From: Luteococcus sp052116585 | GTDB lineage: Bacteria; Actinomycetota; Actinomycetes; Propionibacteriales; Propionibacteriaceae | Reading direction: 5' to 3' | Length of the DNA: 31,168 nt | NCBI RefSeq assembly: GCF_052116585.1 | Contig: NZ_JBQKKT010000028.1 | Coordinates: 1 to 31,168, forward strand | Shown: positions 1-7,664 of the stretch, one piece after another | How the letters are laid out: every line of letters starts with the position of its first letter | Numbering within the stretch: the stretch's first letter is position 1 | Translations under genes and position numbers: made by a program | Notes under the pieces: model-generated | Seen by the model: the letters and a program-made list of their open reading frames with translations, nothing else | Database searches by the model: none | What the model was told of the DNA's origin: nothing

Positions 1-55
1 TAGAGCCGATGGTACTGCAGGAGGGATCCTGTGGGAGACTAGGACGCCGCCGGAC
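1..55 (+). rRNA. rrf: 5S ribosomal RNA, 3' part
   Basis: The first 55 bases read as the 3' half of a bacterial 5S rRNA: a conserved GCCGATGGTACTGCAG block, a GGGAGACTAGGACGCCGCC block, and the terminal CCGGAC that would pair with the missing 5' end. The order and spacing match actinobacterial 5S rRNA. The gene is cut by the window edge, so the rest of an rRNA operon should lie to the left. The exact mature 3' end (about 54-56) is an estimate. Confidence 0.9.
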
Positions 56-61
56 TTACAC

Positions 62-110
62 AAACACCCCTTTGGGTTGTCACCACGGTGACACACCCAA
101 AGGGGTGTTT
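62..110 (+). terminator. rRNA operon terminator hairpin
   Basis: A near-perfect hairpin lies directly after the 5S rRNA. The outer arms 62-77 and 95-110 are exact reverse complements (16 bp). The inner arms 78-84 and 87-93 add 7 bp around a 2-base loop, with one bulged base at 94. The descending arm ends in TTTT. It is symmetrical enough to work in both directions. Its place six bases after the 5S gene marks it as the end of the rRNA transcript. Confidence 0.9.
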
Positions 111-1172
111 TGCATCCCCAACCACCACGAACCGCTCATCCCCACTCGAACACGATCCGACCCCTGGGGATTCCGAACTCACCGCGTGGCATCCCATCAG
201 TACGCGTGGGATCCAACTTCTCGCGTGTGTTCTACCAGCAGCGAAGCAACCAAACCCACGCGAAAGCGAACCAAGGGGGCGGCAGGTTCACTTCCACCGT
301 CGGGCAGGATGAATCTCGCCGTCGGCGAGCAGCCCCGAGACCGCGGGGCGCTGGTGGCTCTAGTCAAGAGGGGACGTCACTGGGTTCGACACTGCCGACG
401 ATGGTCCCACGGGAGGGAGGCATTGAAGCATCCCCCCACCAGTTCTGTCAGAGCCATTCTGAGCGTCCCGAGCGAGAGGAACTGGAGCGGGACGTGCCCA
501 AGGGCGGCTCAATTCCCATCCAGACATGCCACGTCCAGGGGCGATCAGGGGCGGCCGGTCACATCCTGAGGGGGCAGTCGCGTAGAGCTGCAGGGGTCGG
601 TATGCACTGAACCACGTGCCCTCGCTCGTTCAGGGCTTGCGTGTCCCCGGTGCTTCGAGCGACGATCATTGGCCGAACAGCCGGCAAGCCTCGCGTGGTC
701 TCGCCGTTGAGTACGGTGCAGCAGACGCGACGTGGGCACAACCCACGCGGCCGGGGTTGGGATTGGTGAACGTGGGGGCGGGATGCCGTCGGGCCGGGAG
801 TCTGATGCAGAAGGGCAGGCCGTCGAGTCATGGCCAGATGCCCCCTCGCGCTTCTGGTCAGTGATGGGGCCCATGATCGGGTTCCATGCCCCGCCCCTTC
901 ACAATGCCATTGCTCACTGGTGTATGTATGTACAGGTATGAGGTAGAAGGAAGATCTCAGGTGCAAGCTGCTGGATTGGGCGTTGCGCGCGGGGTCACTC
1001 CACCGCGGCTCGCAAAGGGGGAGCCGCGGGAGGTCCACCGGGTGGTCCCTCTGGCATGAATCCATTGCGGAGTGAAATGGTGGAGGCAATGGGCGTCTGA
1101 TGGGGCTCGTCCGGTGGGAGCTCTGTGGCGCAGCTCTGCGGGCTTGGCCCGTCGGTTCACAGCGAGGATGGC
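111..1172. other. 1-kb stretch with no recognisable gene
   Basis: No reading frame here gives a protein I recognise, and the open frames on both strands have arginine/proline-rich composition typical of shadow translation. Small perfect hairpins sit at 315-329 (6-bp stem, 3-base loop) and 332-349 (6-bp stem). A locally A/T-richer segment at 900-945 may carry the promoter of the downstream ferritin-like gene, but I cannot fix its -10 and -35. Three further stem-loops at 1003-1092 are listed separately. No tRNA cloverleaf was found after the rRNA operon. Confidence 0.5.
1003..1092 (+). promoter_or_regulatory. three successive stem-loops, possible structured leader
   Basis: Stem 1 pairs 1003-1011 with 1021-1029 (9 bp, perfect, 9-base loop). 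Stem 2 pairs CCACC with GGTGG at about 1035-1046. Stem 3 pairs 1062-1068 with 1086-1092 (7 bp, perfect). They lie 80-170 bases before the start of the ferritin-like gene, on the transcribed side. They could be a 5' leader, a weak terminator or chance pairing in GC-rich DNA; no known riboswitch core was recognised. Confidence 0.35.
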
Positions 1173-2057
1173 ATGGCACGGCAGTCGGTTACAGAAGCGT
1201 CGCTCATGGAGCATGTGGAGAGGTTGCAGGAGCTGCATCCACCGCTGCGGCCGGGCCAGGTGGATCGGACCATCAAGGACGCAGCGGCGGTCAAAGGGCG
1301 CTTCGCCCCTACGCTGAACTACCTCGCGCGAGTGGAGCTGGAGGTGGAGCGCAACCTCTTGGAGCTGCTCACCATCCTTCCCGACGCGGGTGAGGTGGAC
1401 CGCTTCTTCTACCAGGACGTCTGGGGCCCACAGGAGCTCGCGCACGGTGAGATCCTTGATCAACTTCAAGTTGATCTTGGAGTTCAGCCTGCAGCGCCCA
1501 TGCTCGAGATCTCCTTCTCCATGAAGATGATGGGCGCGCTGTCGCGCTTTGGGGACATCCAGGACGTCTCCCGCTTCATCTACTACCTGACCGGTGCATC
1601 AACCGAGCGACAGGCGGTCCTTGCCTACTCCGCCTTCATCGACGGACTAGATGCCATGGAGGAGCACGCCATCTCGCAGACGATCGTCCACCCCATCAAG
1701 CAGCAGGAACCCGGCCACTTCGCCTTCTATCGCCTGAGTGCCCAGAAGATGATCCAGGACAGCGAGTTGCGCCCCTGGCAGCTGCACCTGACTCGCCTTT
1801 TGCGGAGCAAGTCCTATGCGCTGGTCGGCACCAATCGGATGGAGAAGTACAAGCACCAGATGGGCACCGTGATCCACCAGTTGGGATTTGAGGACGAGCT
1901 GGAGCGCTACGCGAAGGAGATCGGACGCCTCGAGGCCCAGCTGCTGTGGGCGCATGAGCAGGGGATGGAGTACCCGCCCTACTTCCTGGAAGCGCTGCGC
2001 GAATCGGTGGAGCTCTATCGGGAGCGTGGCAGCTTCACCGTCGAGGCTCGTGGCTGA
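1173..2057 (+). CDS. ferritin-like di-iron protein (acyl-ACP desaturase-like fold)
   Basis: A 294-residue mainly helical protein with the spacing of di-iron ligands seen in ferritin-like and acyl-ACP desaturase-like proteins: glutamates in a first helix (about 55-59), an ExxH at about 88-91 inside a stretch reading WGPQELAHGEIL, glutamates in a third helix (about 145 or 163-164), and a second ExxH (EPGH) at about 179-182. The second-helix motif resembles the EENRHG region of stearoyl-ACP desaturases, so a soluble oxidase or desaturase role is possible, but the substrate is unknown. The ATG at 1173 was chosen because GCGAGG lies five bases before it; an upstream GTG at 1125 would add 16 unlikely residues. 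The stop overlaps the start of the glycosylase gene by 8 bases, so the two are probably co-translated. Confidence 0.7.
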   Translation: MARQSVTEASLMEHVERLQELHPPLRPGQVDRTIKDAAAVKGRFAPTLNYLARVELEVERNLLELLTILPDAGEVDRFFYQDVWGPQELAHGEILDQLQVDLGVQPAAPMLEISFSMKMMGALSRFGDIQDVSRFIYYLTGASTERQAVLAYSAFIDGLDAMEEHAISQTIVHPIKQQEPGHFAFYRLSAQKMIQDSELRPWQLHLTRLLRSKSYALVGTNRMEKYKHQMGTVIHQLGFEDELERYAKEIGRLEAQLLWAHEQGMEYPPYFLEALRESVELYRERGSFTVEARG

Positions 2058-2658
2058 GAACGTCGTTCCGGTGGAGGAGTGGTCCTGGCTGGAGACCGAC
2101 GCAGAGACGGCGGCGCGACGGCTTCTGGGATGTGAGCTGGTCAGCCGGATCGGCGACGAGGAGACGCGGATCCGGATCGTCGAGACGGAGGCCTATGACC
2201 AGGCAGACGCCGCCAGTCATTCACACCGGGGCCGGACAGCGCGCAATGACGCCATGTTCTTGGCGGCGGGGCACGCCTACGTCTACCTGATCCATGGTCT
2301 GCACCACTGCATGAATGTGGTCGCGGGGCCGGAAGGATTCGGTTGCGGGGTGCTGATCCGGGCGGGAGAGCCGCTCGTCGGTGAACGGCTCATGACGCAA
2401 CGGCGCGGTAGGGCTGGTGTGGAGCTGACCAATGGGCCAGGCAAACTCTGCCAAGCCCTGGCGATCACGCTGCCGCTACGAGGTCATGACCTGGCCGAGC
2501 CGCCACTGCAGCTCTTGCGACGCACACCAGTCGAGCCTGATGAGATCGTCACGACCACGCGGGTGGGGATCACCAGGAACAGCGACGCCATGCGTCGCTA
2601 CTACCTGCGCGGGAACCCGTGGGTCTCCAAGCCATGGGCGCGTGATCACCACCGCTGA
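2050..2658 (+). CDS. mpg: DNA-3-methyladenine glycosylase (AAG/MPG family)
   Basis: A 202-residue protein of the alkyladenine DNA glycosylase family, which flips out and removes alkylated purines to start base-excision repair. The catalytic and fold-defining segments are visible: RIVETEAY at about 42-49 (catalytic glutamate region), the SHSHRGRTARNDAMF segment at about 56-70, YVYLIHGLHHCMNVV at about 77-91, and a GPGKLCQAL segment in the second half. The length is normal for bacterial members. The start is a GTG at 2050 inside the end of the di-iron gene, preceded by GAGG; the alternative upstream starts are in the overlapping gene and encode nothing family-like. No promoter is visible between the two genes, so it is probably expressed from the upstream one. 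Confidence 0.9.
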   Translation: MAENVVPVEEWSWLETDAETAARRLLGCELVSRIGDEETRIRIVETEAYDQADAASHSHRGRTARNDAMFLAAGHAYVYLIHGLHHCMNVVAGPEGFGCGVLIRAGEPLVGERLMTQRRGRAGVELTNGPGKLCQALAITLPLRGHDLAEPPLQLLRRTPVEPDEIVTTTRVGITRNSDAMRRYYLRGNPWVSKPWARDHHR

Positions 2659-2659
2659 C

Positions 2660-2681
2660 CAATGTGACAATTCACACATTG
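2660..2681. promoter_or_regulatory. inverted repeat before the thioesterase gene
   Basis: CAATGTG (2660-2666) and CACATTG (2675-2681) form a perfect 7-bp inverted repeat with an 8-base A/T-rich spacer, right after the glycosylase stop and about 18 bases before the -10-like AAGAAT of the next gene. It is placed like an operator covering the -35 region. The regulator is not identifiable from the sequence. Confidence 0.45.
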
Positions 2682-2698
2682 TGCGTCGCGAAGTCGGC

Positions 2699-2710
2699 AA
2701 GAATGGCGAC
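2699..2710 (+). promoter_or_regulatory. leaderless promoter: AAGAAT, 6 bases before ATG
   Basis: AAGAAT (2699-2704) ends six bases before the ATG at 2711 and there is no Shine-Dalgarno sequence. Transcription would start at or next to the A of the ATG. The same nine bases, GGCAAGAAT, stand six bases before the ATG of the minus-strand GNAT gene at 21144. Confidence 0.55.
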
Positions 2711-3499
2711 ATGACCGAAGCCTTCGCCTACTTCGAGCGGGAGACACACGACCGCTTCCGCCCCACCTCTCACGTGGGCGGCGCCTGGAAGACCGACGAA
2801 CAGCACATCGCCCCCGCCATGGGCCTGCTGGCGCACGTCTTCGAGACCGATCACCGCGAGCGTCGCGGAGACGACGGCCTCGCGCTGTCCCGCGTCTCCT
2901 ACGACATCTTCGGTGTGCTGCCGATCGAGCCCGTCGACGTCTCGGTGCACATGGTGCGTCCGGGCCGCTCGATCGAGTTGCTCGAGGCCCGCCTGGAGCA
3001 CCAGGGACGCACCGCCCTGACGGCCCGAGCCTGGTTTGCCAGCACCGCGGACACCGAGGCCATGGCCGGGAGCACCTTCCCGTCGATCCCCGCGGCGGAG
3101 GAGCTGCCCATCTGGGAGATGACGGAGCGGTGGGATGGCGGCCTCGTCGACTCGTTGGAGCTTCGTCAGCGCGTCATCGAGACCGGGCACGCGATCACCT
3201 GGATTCGCACCGACGCGGAACTCGTGGCCGGCGAGCCGGTGAGCCCCACTGCCGCACTGCTCGGCCTTGTCGACGTTGCCAACGGCCTGGCCTGTCGGGT
3301 TCCGCCGGACCAGGTGCTCTTCCCGAATGTGGACCTCACCGCCCACCTCTTCCGGGAGCACCACGGCGAGTGGACGGGCTTCGACACCACCGTGCACTTC
3401 GGCCCGACGGGTGTCGGCCTGACCCACACGGTGCTGCACGACGACCGAGGTCCCTTCGGCACGGTCGCGCAGAGTCTCACGATTCGTCCCCGCGCGTAG
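2711..3499 (+). CDS. acyl-CoA thioesterase-like protein (double hotdog, TesB-like)
   Basis: A 262-residue protein whose two halves both look like hotdog domains, as in thioesterase-like superfamily proteins of actinobacteria. The first half has a long helix region (GLLAHVFETDH at about 40-50), then alternating strands with the typical LSRVSYDIFGVLPIEPV and VHMVRPGRSIELLEARL segments (about 62-100). The second half ends with the FDTTVHFGPTG and ALLGLVDVANGL-type motifs. Enzymes of this group hydrolyse acyl-CoA thioesters in the cytoplasm; the chain length cannot be read from the sequence. The ATG at 2711 was taken because the -10-like AAGAAT sits exactly six bases before it and no other start gives a family-like N-terminus. 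It is transcribed in the same direction as the glycosylase but separated by its own promoter region. Confidence 0.8.
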   Translation: MTEAFAYFERETHDRFRPTSHVGGAWKTDEQHIAPAMGLLAHVFETDHRERRGDDGLALSRVSYDIFGVLPIEPVDVSVHMVRPGRSIELLEARLEHQGRTALTARAWFASTADTEAMAGSTFPSIPAAEELPIWEMTERWDGGLVDSLELRQRVIETGHAITWIRTDAELVAGEPVSPTAALLGLVDVANGLACRVPPDQVLFPNVDLTAHLFREHHGEWTGFDTTVHFGPTGVGLTHTVLHDDRGPFGTVAQSLTIRPRA

Positions 3500-3552
3500 C
3501 CTGCTCATCGTCGCCCGGTCTGGTGTGCATCGCTGGGTTTCACAGCGTCTGG

Positions 3553-3564
3553 TTTGATGCCCCC
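3553..3564 (+). promoter_or_regulatory. leaderless promoter: TTTGAT, 6 bases before ATG
   Basis: TTTGAT (3553-3558) ends six bases before the ATG at 3565, and the six bases GCCCCC contain no ribosome-binding site. It is a weaker -10 match than others in the window because the second base is not A. Confidence 0.4.
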
Positions 3565-4017
3565 ATGGGACGAACACGACAGACGAAGCAGCCACGAGGC
3601 CGGGCCGAGGTGAGCGTCTCCCGCATCGAGGAACACCACCTCGAAGCGTTGGCAGAGGATTCGCCGCTCCTCGAACCCAGCCGCGGACTGTGGGCGGCGC
3701 GAGCGGCTGGCGACGGCTTCGGGCTGGTCGCCGTCATCGATGCGGTGCCGGTGGCCGTGCTGGGGGTTCGCTTTGCCGAAGAGGGCTGGCTGCTGCACGG
3801 TCTTGCCGTGGCAGCCGACCAGTCCGGTCCCGAGATGGCCGGTACCGAGGTCAGGACCCGTCTGCTCGATGCGGCCGAGGAGTTGGCGCGGCCACTGGGT
3901 TCCCTGGCCTGGGAGGCAGGTGCGGACGCGGCGCTGGCCGAATCCCGCGGATACCGCCCCATCGGCGGCGTGGCTGGCCCTGTCCGGGTGCTGAAGGAGT
4001 TCAGTGACGAAGGGTGA
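3565..4017 (+). CDS. small protein with a GNAT-like pattern
   Basis: A 150-residue protein that I do not firmly recognise. After a basic, low-complexity N-terminus (about 1-15) it shows a strand-helix order like a GNAT acyltransferase: GFGLVAVIDAVPVAVLGVRF (about 52-71) as the central hairpin, WLLHGLAVAADQSG (about 76-89) as the V-x-x-x-x-R/G-type loop before a helix, and ESRGYRPIGG near the end, which resembles the E..GF...G segment of GNAT proteins. The acetyl-CoA loop is poor: there is no R/Q-x-x-G-x-G/A. It may be a degenerate or regulatory GNAT. No ribosome-binding site is seen; a -10-like TTTGAT six bases upstream suggests a leaderless message. Confidence 0.6.
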   Translation: MGRTRQTKQPRGRAEVSVSRIEEHHLEALAEDSPLLEPSRGLWAARAAGDGFGLVAVIDAVPVAVLGVRFAEEGWLLHGLAVAADQSGPEMAGTEVRTRLLDAAEELARPLGSLAWEAGADAALAESRGYRPIGGVAGPVRVLKEFSDEG

Positions 4018-4156
4018 GGGGCTGTGGCTGCTGAAACCCGGTCGAATCCGGACATCCATCTGGATGTGACCGTGTCGCACGCCGTCGGCGACCAAGTTTC
4101 CGCGCGCCGTGGCGGCTCGTCCCGAGGCCCGGGGCGCGCGCGTCCCCGGCGACGTG

Positions 4157-4185
4157 TTGACTGTGACGCAACGTCACAGTGGATG
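4157..4185 (+). promoter_or_regulatory. MerR-type promoter with operator between -35 and -10
   Basis: TTGACT (4157-4162) is a good -35 and TGGATG (about 4180-4185) a weak -10. Between and overlapping them lies a perfect 8-bp inverted repeat, CTGTGACG (4161-4168) and CGTCACAG (4172-4179), around CAA. A dyad over the spacer is the classic arrangement for MerR-family control, where the regulator twists the promoter to activate it. The next gene encodes a MerR protein, so autoregulation of the whole operon is the simplest reading. Confidence 0.75.
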
Positions 4186-4193
4186 CTCATCAT

Positions 4194-5147
4194 GTGAAGA
4201 TCAGCGAGCTGGCCGACCTGGCCGGAACCACCGTGCGGACCGTGCGGCACTACCACCACGTGGGCCTGCTGCCCGTGCCCGAGAACCAGGGCGTCCGTGA
4301 CTACGACTTCACCCACCTGGCCCGGCTGCTGCACGTGCGATGGCTGGTGGGGTCCGGGATGGGGCTGTCGGAGGTCCAGACAGCCATCGGGGACGACGAC
4401 CAACCACTCGCGCAGCTGGCCGTCGACGACCTGGCCGCAACCCTGAACGGGATCGACCGCACCATCACGGAGCTGACTGCGCAGCGGGAGAAGCTCGTCG
4501 TGATGCTCGAATCGGCGCGTGAGGGACGAGGCGCATCCCCGCTTCCCGCCGGACTCTGGGAGGGCTATGAGGTGCTGCAGTCGGCGGCGCCCGACGAGGT
4601 CTCCCGCCAAGCGATCATCCGGGAACGGGAACTGCTGGAGGTCGCCTGCTTCTCCGGCCTGGTGCCCGACTGGGCCCTGGCCTTCGCCACCCAGACCGAC
4701 GGCCCCGCCCTGCGGGCAAGCGTCGAGAACTTCACGGAATTCGCGCAGCTGCCGGAGATGGACGAGGAGACCTTCCGGGAGGCGATGCCGCGCCTGGCTC
4801 GGGAGCACCTGGCCTGGCTGCAGACCTTCGAACCCAGCATCAGCGACTTCGTCGCGAAGGCCCGCGAGACCTGGGATGACAAGACCTTGGTGAGCGAGGT
4901 CATCCGGTGGTGTGACGCGGCCTACCCGCACCCGCACCACCGCGCCTACTTGCGGCACTCGATCGAGCTGATGAGCGACCACTTCCTCGGGAACCAGCCA
5001 GCCCCAGCCGCCTCGGTCCCAGCCACCCCGGCCCCGACCACCCCGGCCCCGACCACCCCGGCCCCGACCACCCCGGCCCCGACCACCCCGGCCCCGACCA
5101 CCCCGGCCTCTTCCAAGCCGGCATCTTCCAAGAAGGAGCACGCATGA
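4194..5147 (+). CDS. MerR family transcriptional regulator with proline-rich tail
   Basis: A 317-residue regulator. The N-terminal winged-helix domain is clear: KISELADLAGTTVRTVRHYHHVGLLP (about 2-27) and ARLLHVRWLVGSGMGLSEV (about 43-61), followed by a long dimerisation helix with ELTAQREKLVVMLESA (about 91-106). The middle 160 residues are helical and may bind a ligand; I do not recognise a named domain. The C-terminus is five exact copies of PAPTT followed by a lysine-rich end, encoded by a 15-bp tandem repeat. The GTG at 4194 lies about nine bases after the -10 hexamer, so the message is probably leaderless; an in-frame GTG at 4179 lies inside the operator. The stop overlaps the ATG of the ABC ATPase (ATGA), linking it to the exporter it probably controls. 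Confidence 0.85.
   Translation: MKISELADLAGTTVRTVRHYHHVGLLPVPENQGVRDYDFTHLARLLHVRWLVGSGMGLSEVQTAIGDDDQPLAQLAVDDLAATLNGIDRTITELTAQREKLVVMLESAREGRGASPLPAGLWEGYEVLQSAAPDEVSRQAIIRERELLEVACFSGLVPDWALAFATQTDGPALRASVENFTEFAQLPEMDEETFREAMPRLAREHLAWLQTFEPSISDFVAKARETWDDKTLVSEVIRWCDAAYPHPHHRAYLRHSIELMSDHFLGNQPAPAASVPATPAPTTPAPTTPAPTTPAPTTPAPTTPASSKPASSKKEHA
5031..5105 (+). repeat. 15-bp tandem repeat, five perfect copies (PAPTT)
   Basis: Five identical copies of GCCCCGACCACCCCG run from 5031 to 5105 inside the 3' end of the MerR gene, with a partial copy just before. Each unit is in frame and encodes Pro-Ala-Pro-Thr-Thr, so copy-number change would alter tail length without frameshift. On the other strand the repeat creates a long false open frame rich in Gly and Arg. 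Confidence 0.95.
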
Positions 5148-6076
5148 CCACGCCCAGCCCGACCCAGTCGAGCCCAACCCCGCGCCATGCGGAGGCTTTG
5201 GCCAGCCTCACCGGACTGACGAAGAGCTTCGGCGAGCTGGCCGCAGTCGACGGGTTGGACCTCGTCGTGGACCCCGGTCTGGTGCACGGCTTCCTGGGCC
5301 CCAATGGCGCCGGCAAGTCCACCGCGATCCGTTGCCTACTGGGACTCTACGCACCCACCTCCGGCACGGTCGACCTGCTGGGGCATGATCCGCGCAAGGA
5401 TCCGCAGGTCACTCGTCGGGTCTCCTATGTGCCCGGCGACGTGGTGCTGTGGCCCAACTTCACCGGACAGCAGGCGCTCGACGCCCTGGCCGGGTTGCGC
5501 GGCAGCAGGGACGAGGCTCGCGAGCGGGAACTGATCGACGCCTTCGCGCTGGACCCGTCCAAGAAGGTGCGCTCCTATTCCAAGGGCAACCGGCAGAAGG
5601 TGATGCTGGTGGCAGCTTTCAGCGCCCGCACCGAGCTGCTGGTGCTCGACGAACCCACCAGCGGCCTCGATCCACTCATGGAACAGACCTTTGCCCAGTG
5701 CGTCCGGGAGGCCGCACACGAGGGGCGTGGCGTGCTGCTCTCCAGTCACGACCTGGCCGAGGTGGAACGGCTGTGTGACCAGATCACCATCATCAAGGAC
5801 GGCCAGCTGGTGGAGTCGGGCAGGCTCACCGAGCTGCGCCACCTGGCCGCCAGCACCATCCAGGCCCGGCTGCCGCACCGCAGTGTGGAGTTGGCCCGTC
5901 GGATCGAGGGGCTGGACGCGCACTGGGAGGACGACCGGATCACCGTCCAGACACCCCACGACAGGGTGGCCGACGTGCTGGCCGCGGTCGTCGCGGAGAA
6001 TCCCGCCGAGGTCACCTGCAGCCCGGCCAGCCTGGAGGACCTCTTCCTGCGCCACTACGAGGTGGCGGCGCGGTGA
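5144..6076 (+). CDS. ABC exporter ATP-binding protein
   Basis: A 310-residue ATPase subunit of a DrrA/NatA-like exporter. It carries Walker A GPNGAGKS (52-59), a Q-loop region replaced by YVPGDV (about 95-100), a divergent signature YSKGNRQK (145-152) in place of LSGGQ, Walker B LLVLDEPTSGLD (about 165-176) and the H-loop SSHDLAEVE. The degenerate signature is usual in this subfamily. The last 80 residues form the small C-terminal domain found in drug-type ATPases. It would power the membrane protein encoded next. Its ATG overlaps the regulator's stop (ATGA) and its own stop overlaps the permease GTG (GTGA), so the three genes form a tightly coupled operon. Confidence 0.93.
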   Translation: MTTPSPTQSSPTPRHAEALASLTGLTKSFGELAAVDGLDLVVDPGLVHGFLGPNGAGKSTAIRCLLGLYAPTSGTVDLLGHDPRKDPQVTRRVSYVPGDVVLWPNFTGQQALDALAGLRGSRDEARERELIDAFALDPSKKVRSYSKGNRQKVMLVAAFSARTELLVLDEPTSGLDPLMEQTFAQCVREAAHEGRGVLLSSHDLAEVERLCDQITIIKDGQLVESGRLTELRHLAASTIQARLPHRSVELARRIEGLDAHWEDDRITVQTPHDRVADVLAAVVAENPAEVTCSPASLEDLFLRHYEVAAR

Positions 6077-7650
6077 GGGGCATGCTCGCCATCCAGTTCC
6101 GACGCCAGTGGAAGCGGATCCTGCTGTGGGTGGTGCCCATGGTGGCGATCATGGTCTCGACCCCGCAGGCCTATGCCAGCACCTACCCGACAACGGAGTC
6201 GCGCGCCCTGGTGGTGCAGATGTTGCGGGAGTCGGCCGGCCCCAAACTGATGTACGGCCTGCTCCCGCTGCCCGGCGGCACTGGCCAGATGCTCGTCTGG
6301 GAGTGCGGCACCTATCTGGCGATTGTGGGCTCCATCTCCGCGGCGCTGCTGGCGATTGCCACCACTCGTGGTGAGGAGGACGCCGGGACGCTTGAACTCG
6401 TGCGCACCCACGGGGTCACCGCCACGACGGCGCTGGTCTCCGGCGCGATCGTGGTGCTCGTGCACAACCTGCTGCTGGCGCTGGGCTGCGGGATCGGGCT
6501 GGCCGCCCAGGCGGGTTCGGTCGACGACGTGCCCGCCAGCGGCGCGTGGGCCTTTGCCGCGGGACTGTTCGTCGTGAACAGCTTCTTCGGCGCCCTCGGA
6601 CTGGCTACAGGACAGGTCTTCCCGACCGCCGCCCGGGCCCGCTCCCTGGTGATGGTGGTGCTGGGCCTCGGCTTCCTGGCCAAGGGCATCGCCGCTGTCC
6701 AGGACCTTGCCTGGCTGAGGTGGCCCAATCCGCTGGCCTGGTTGGAGATCGTCGCCCCCTACACCGACGACCGGGTGGGCGTGGCCGCCGCACTGCTGCC
6801 GGTCTGCCTCGCGGTGGCGGGCGTTGCCTTCATCGTCGTGCGACGACGGGAACTGGGCGCCGGCCTGGTGGGGGACCCCGACCGTTCCGACGCCCGCGCC
6901 CGGATCAGCAGCCTCACCGGACTGCACCTGCTGGCAGGGCACGGGCAGCTGGTCGGGTGGAGCGTGGCCGTGGTGGCCGCCGCTGGCTTCTTCGCGTCGA
7001 TGTGCGGCTCGATGACCGACACCGCCACCCGCGACGAACGCACCGGTGACCTGATGAGCCAGATGACCAATGGGATGGACCCGGTGGCCGGCTACTTCAT
7101 GTTCTCCGGGCAGTTGGTGGGTCTGCTGGGGCTGTGCGCCGCCGTGGCGATCGTGCTGCGTACTCGGCGCGACGAGGTGACCGGACTGCTCGACCAGGTG
7201 CTCGCCACGGGGCAGCGACGTTCCCGGCCCCTGCTGGTCTCCACTGGCGTGGCGATGGTGGCGACAACGCTGATGGTGGCCGTGGCGAGTGCCATCAGCG
7301 TGCTGTGTGCCGAGCTGGTGCTGGATGATCCCAACGCCTGGCAGGAGGCCCTTCGCCACACCCTGGGCCAGGTGCCGGCGGCCTTGGTGGCTGCGGCGAT
7401 CGCTGCTGTGGTGGTGGCCTGGCTGCCGCGATCGCCATGGCTGGCCTGGCTTCCGGTGGCGGCTTCTGGGGTGCTCAGCATGCTGGGTCCGGTGCTGCGG
7501 GCGCCCCAATGGCTGGTGGACCTCTCCCTGCTGGGGCAGTCGCCGACGGGATGGGATGACTGGCCCGTGCTCGCCCTGATGGCTCTCGTCTCCGCGCTGG
7601 CCGTCCTGGCCGCGTGGTGGCGGATGGACCGACGGGACCTGATGGCCTGA
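6073..7650 (+). CDS. ABC exporter permease (two-domain, about 12 membrane spans)
   Basis: A 525-residue integral membrane protein made of two similar halves, each with about six hydrophobic segments, as in polyketide or drug exporter permeases of actinobacteria that pair with a separate ATPase. The first half starts QFRRQWKRILLWVVPMVAIM, has the TTRGEEDAGTLELVRTHG coupling segment (about 96-113) and ends near 260. The second half repeats it with LRTRRDEVTGLLDQVLATG (about 358-376). These paired E-D/E-x-G/T-L-x-L segments are the cytoplasmic contacts with the ATPase. The GTG start overlaps the ATPase stop; an ATG three codons later is an alternative. The substrate is unknown; a MerR regulator suggests a toxic hydrophobic compound. 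The gene ends 14 bases from the convergent HAD gene and no terminator is seen there. Confidence 0.9.
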   Translation: MRGMLAIQFRRQWKRILLWVVPMVAIMVSTPQAYASTYPTTESRALVVQMLRESAGPKLMYGLLPLPGGTGQMLVWECGTYLAIVGSISAALLAIATTRGEEDAGTLELVRTHGVTATTALVSGAIVVLVHNLLLALGCGIGLAAQAGSVDDVPASGAWAFAAGLFVVNSFFGALGLATGQVFPTAARARSLVMVVLGLGFLAKGIAAVQDLAWLRWPNPLAWLEIVAPYTDDRVGVAAALLPVCLAVAGVAFIVVRRRELGAGLVGDPDRSDARARISSLTGLHLLAGHGQLVGWSVAVVAAAGFFASMCGSMTDTATRDERTGDLMSQMTNGMDPVAGYFMFSGQLVGLLGLCAAVAIVLRTRRDEVTGLLDQVLATGQRRSRPLLVSTGVAMVATTLMVAVASAISVLCAELVLDDPNAWQEALRHTLGQVPAALVAAAIAAVVVAWLPRSPWLAWLPVAASGVLSMLGPVLRAPQWLVDLSLLGQSPTGWDDWPVLALMALVSALAVLAAWWRMDRRDLMA

Positions 7651-7664
7651 TCGGGGGGGGCGGG

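Noticed and set aside
375..400. GGGTTCGAC as a tRNA T-arm after the rRNA operon
   Set aside because: The flanking bases do not pair as a T stem and no acceptor or anticodon stem can be drawn.
9..569. Long plus-strand open frames after the 5S rRNA (also 110-610 and 559-1179 minus)
   Set aside because: They overlap each other and the rRNA terminator, have shadow-like Arg/Pro/Ser composition and show no family motif.
3540..5177. 545-residue open frame on the minus strand with Gly-Arg-Gly repeats
   Set aside because: It is antisense to the GNAT-like and MerR genes; the repeats are the reverse reading of the PAPTT minisatellite.
6055..7509. 484-residue open frame on the minus strand
   Set aside because: Antisense shadow of the exporter permease; His/Gln/Gly-rich with no membrane or enzyme pattern.
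7653..7660. Run of eight G between permease and HAD genes as a phase-variation tract
   Set aside because: It lies outside both coding regions and both putative promoters, so length change would have no evident effect.
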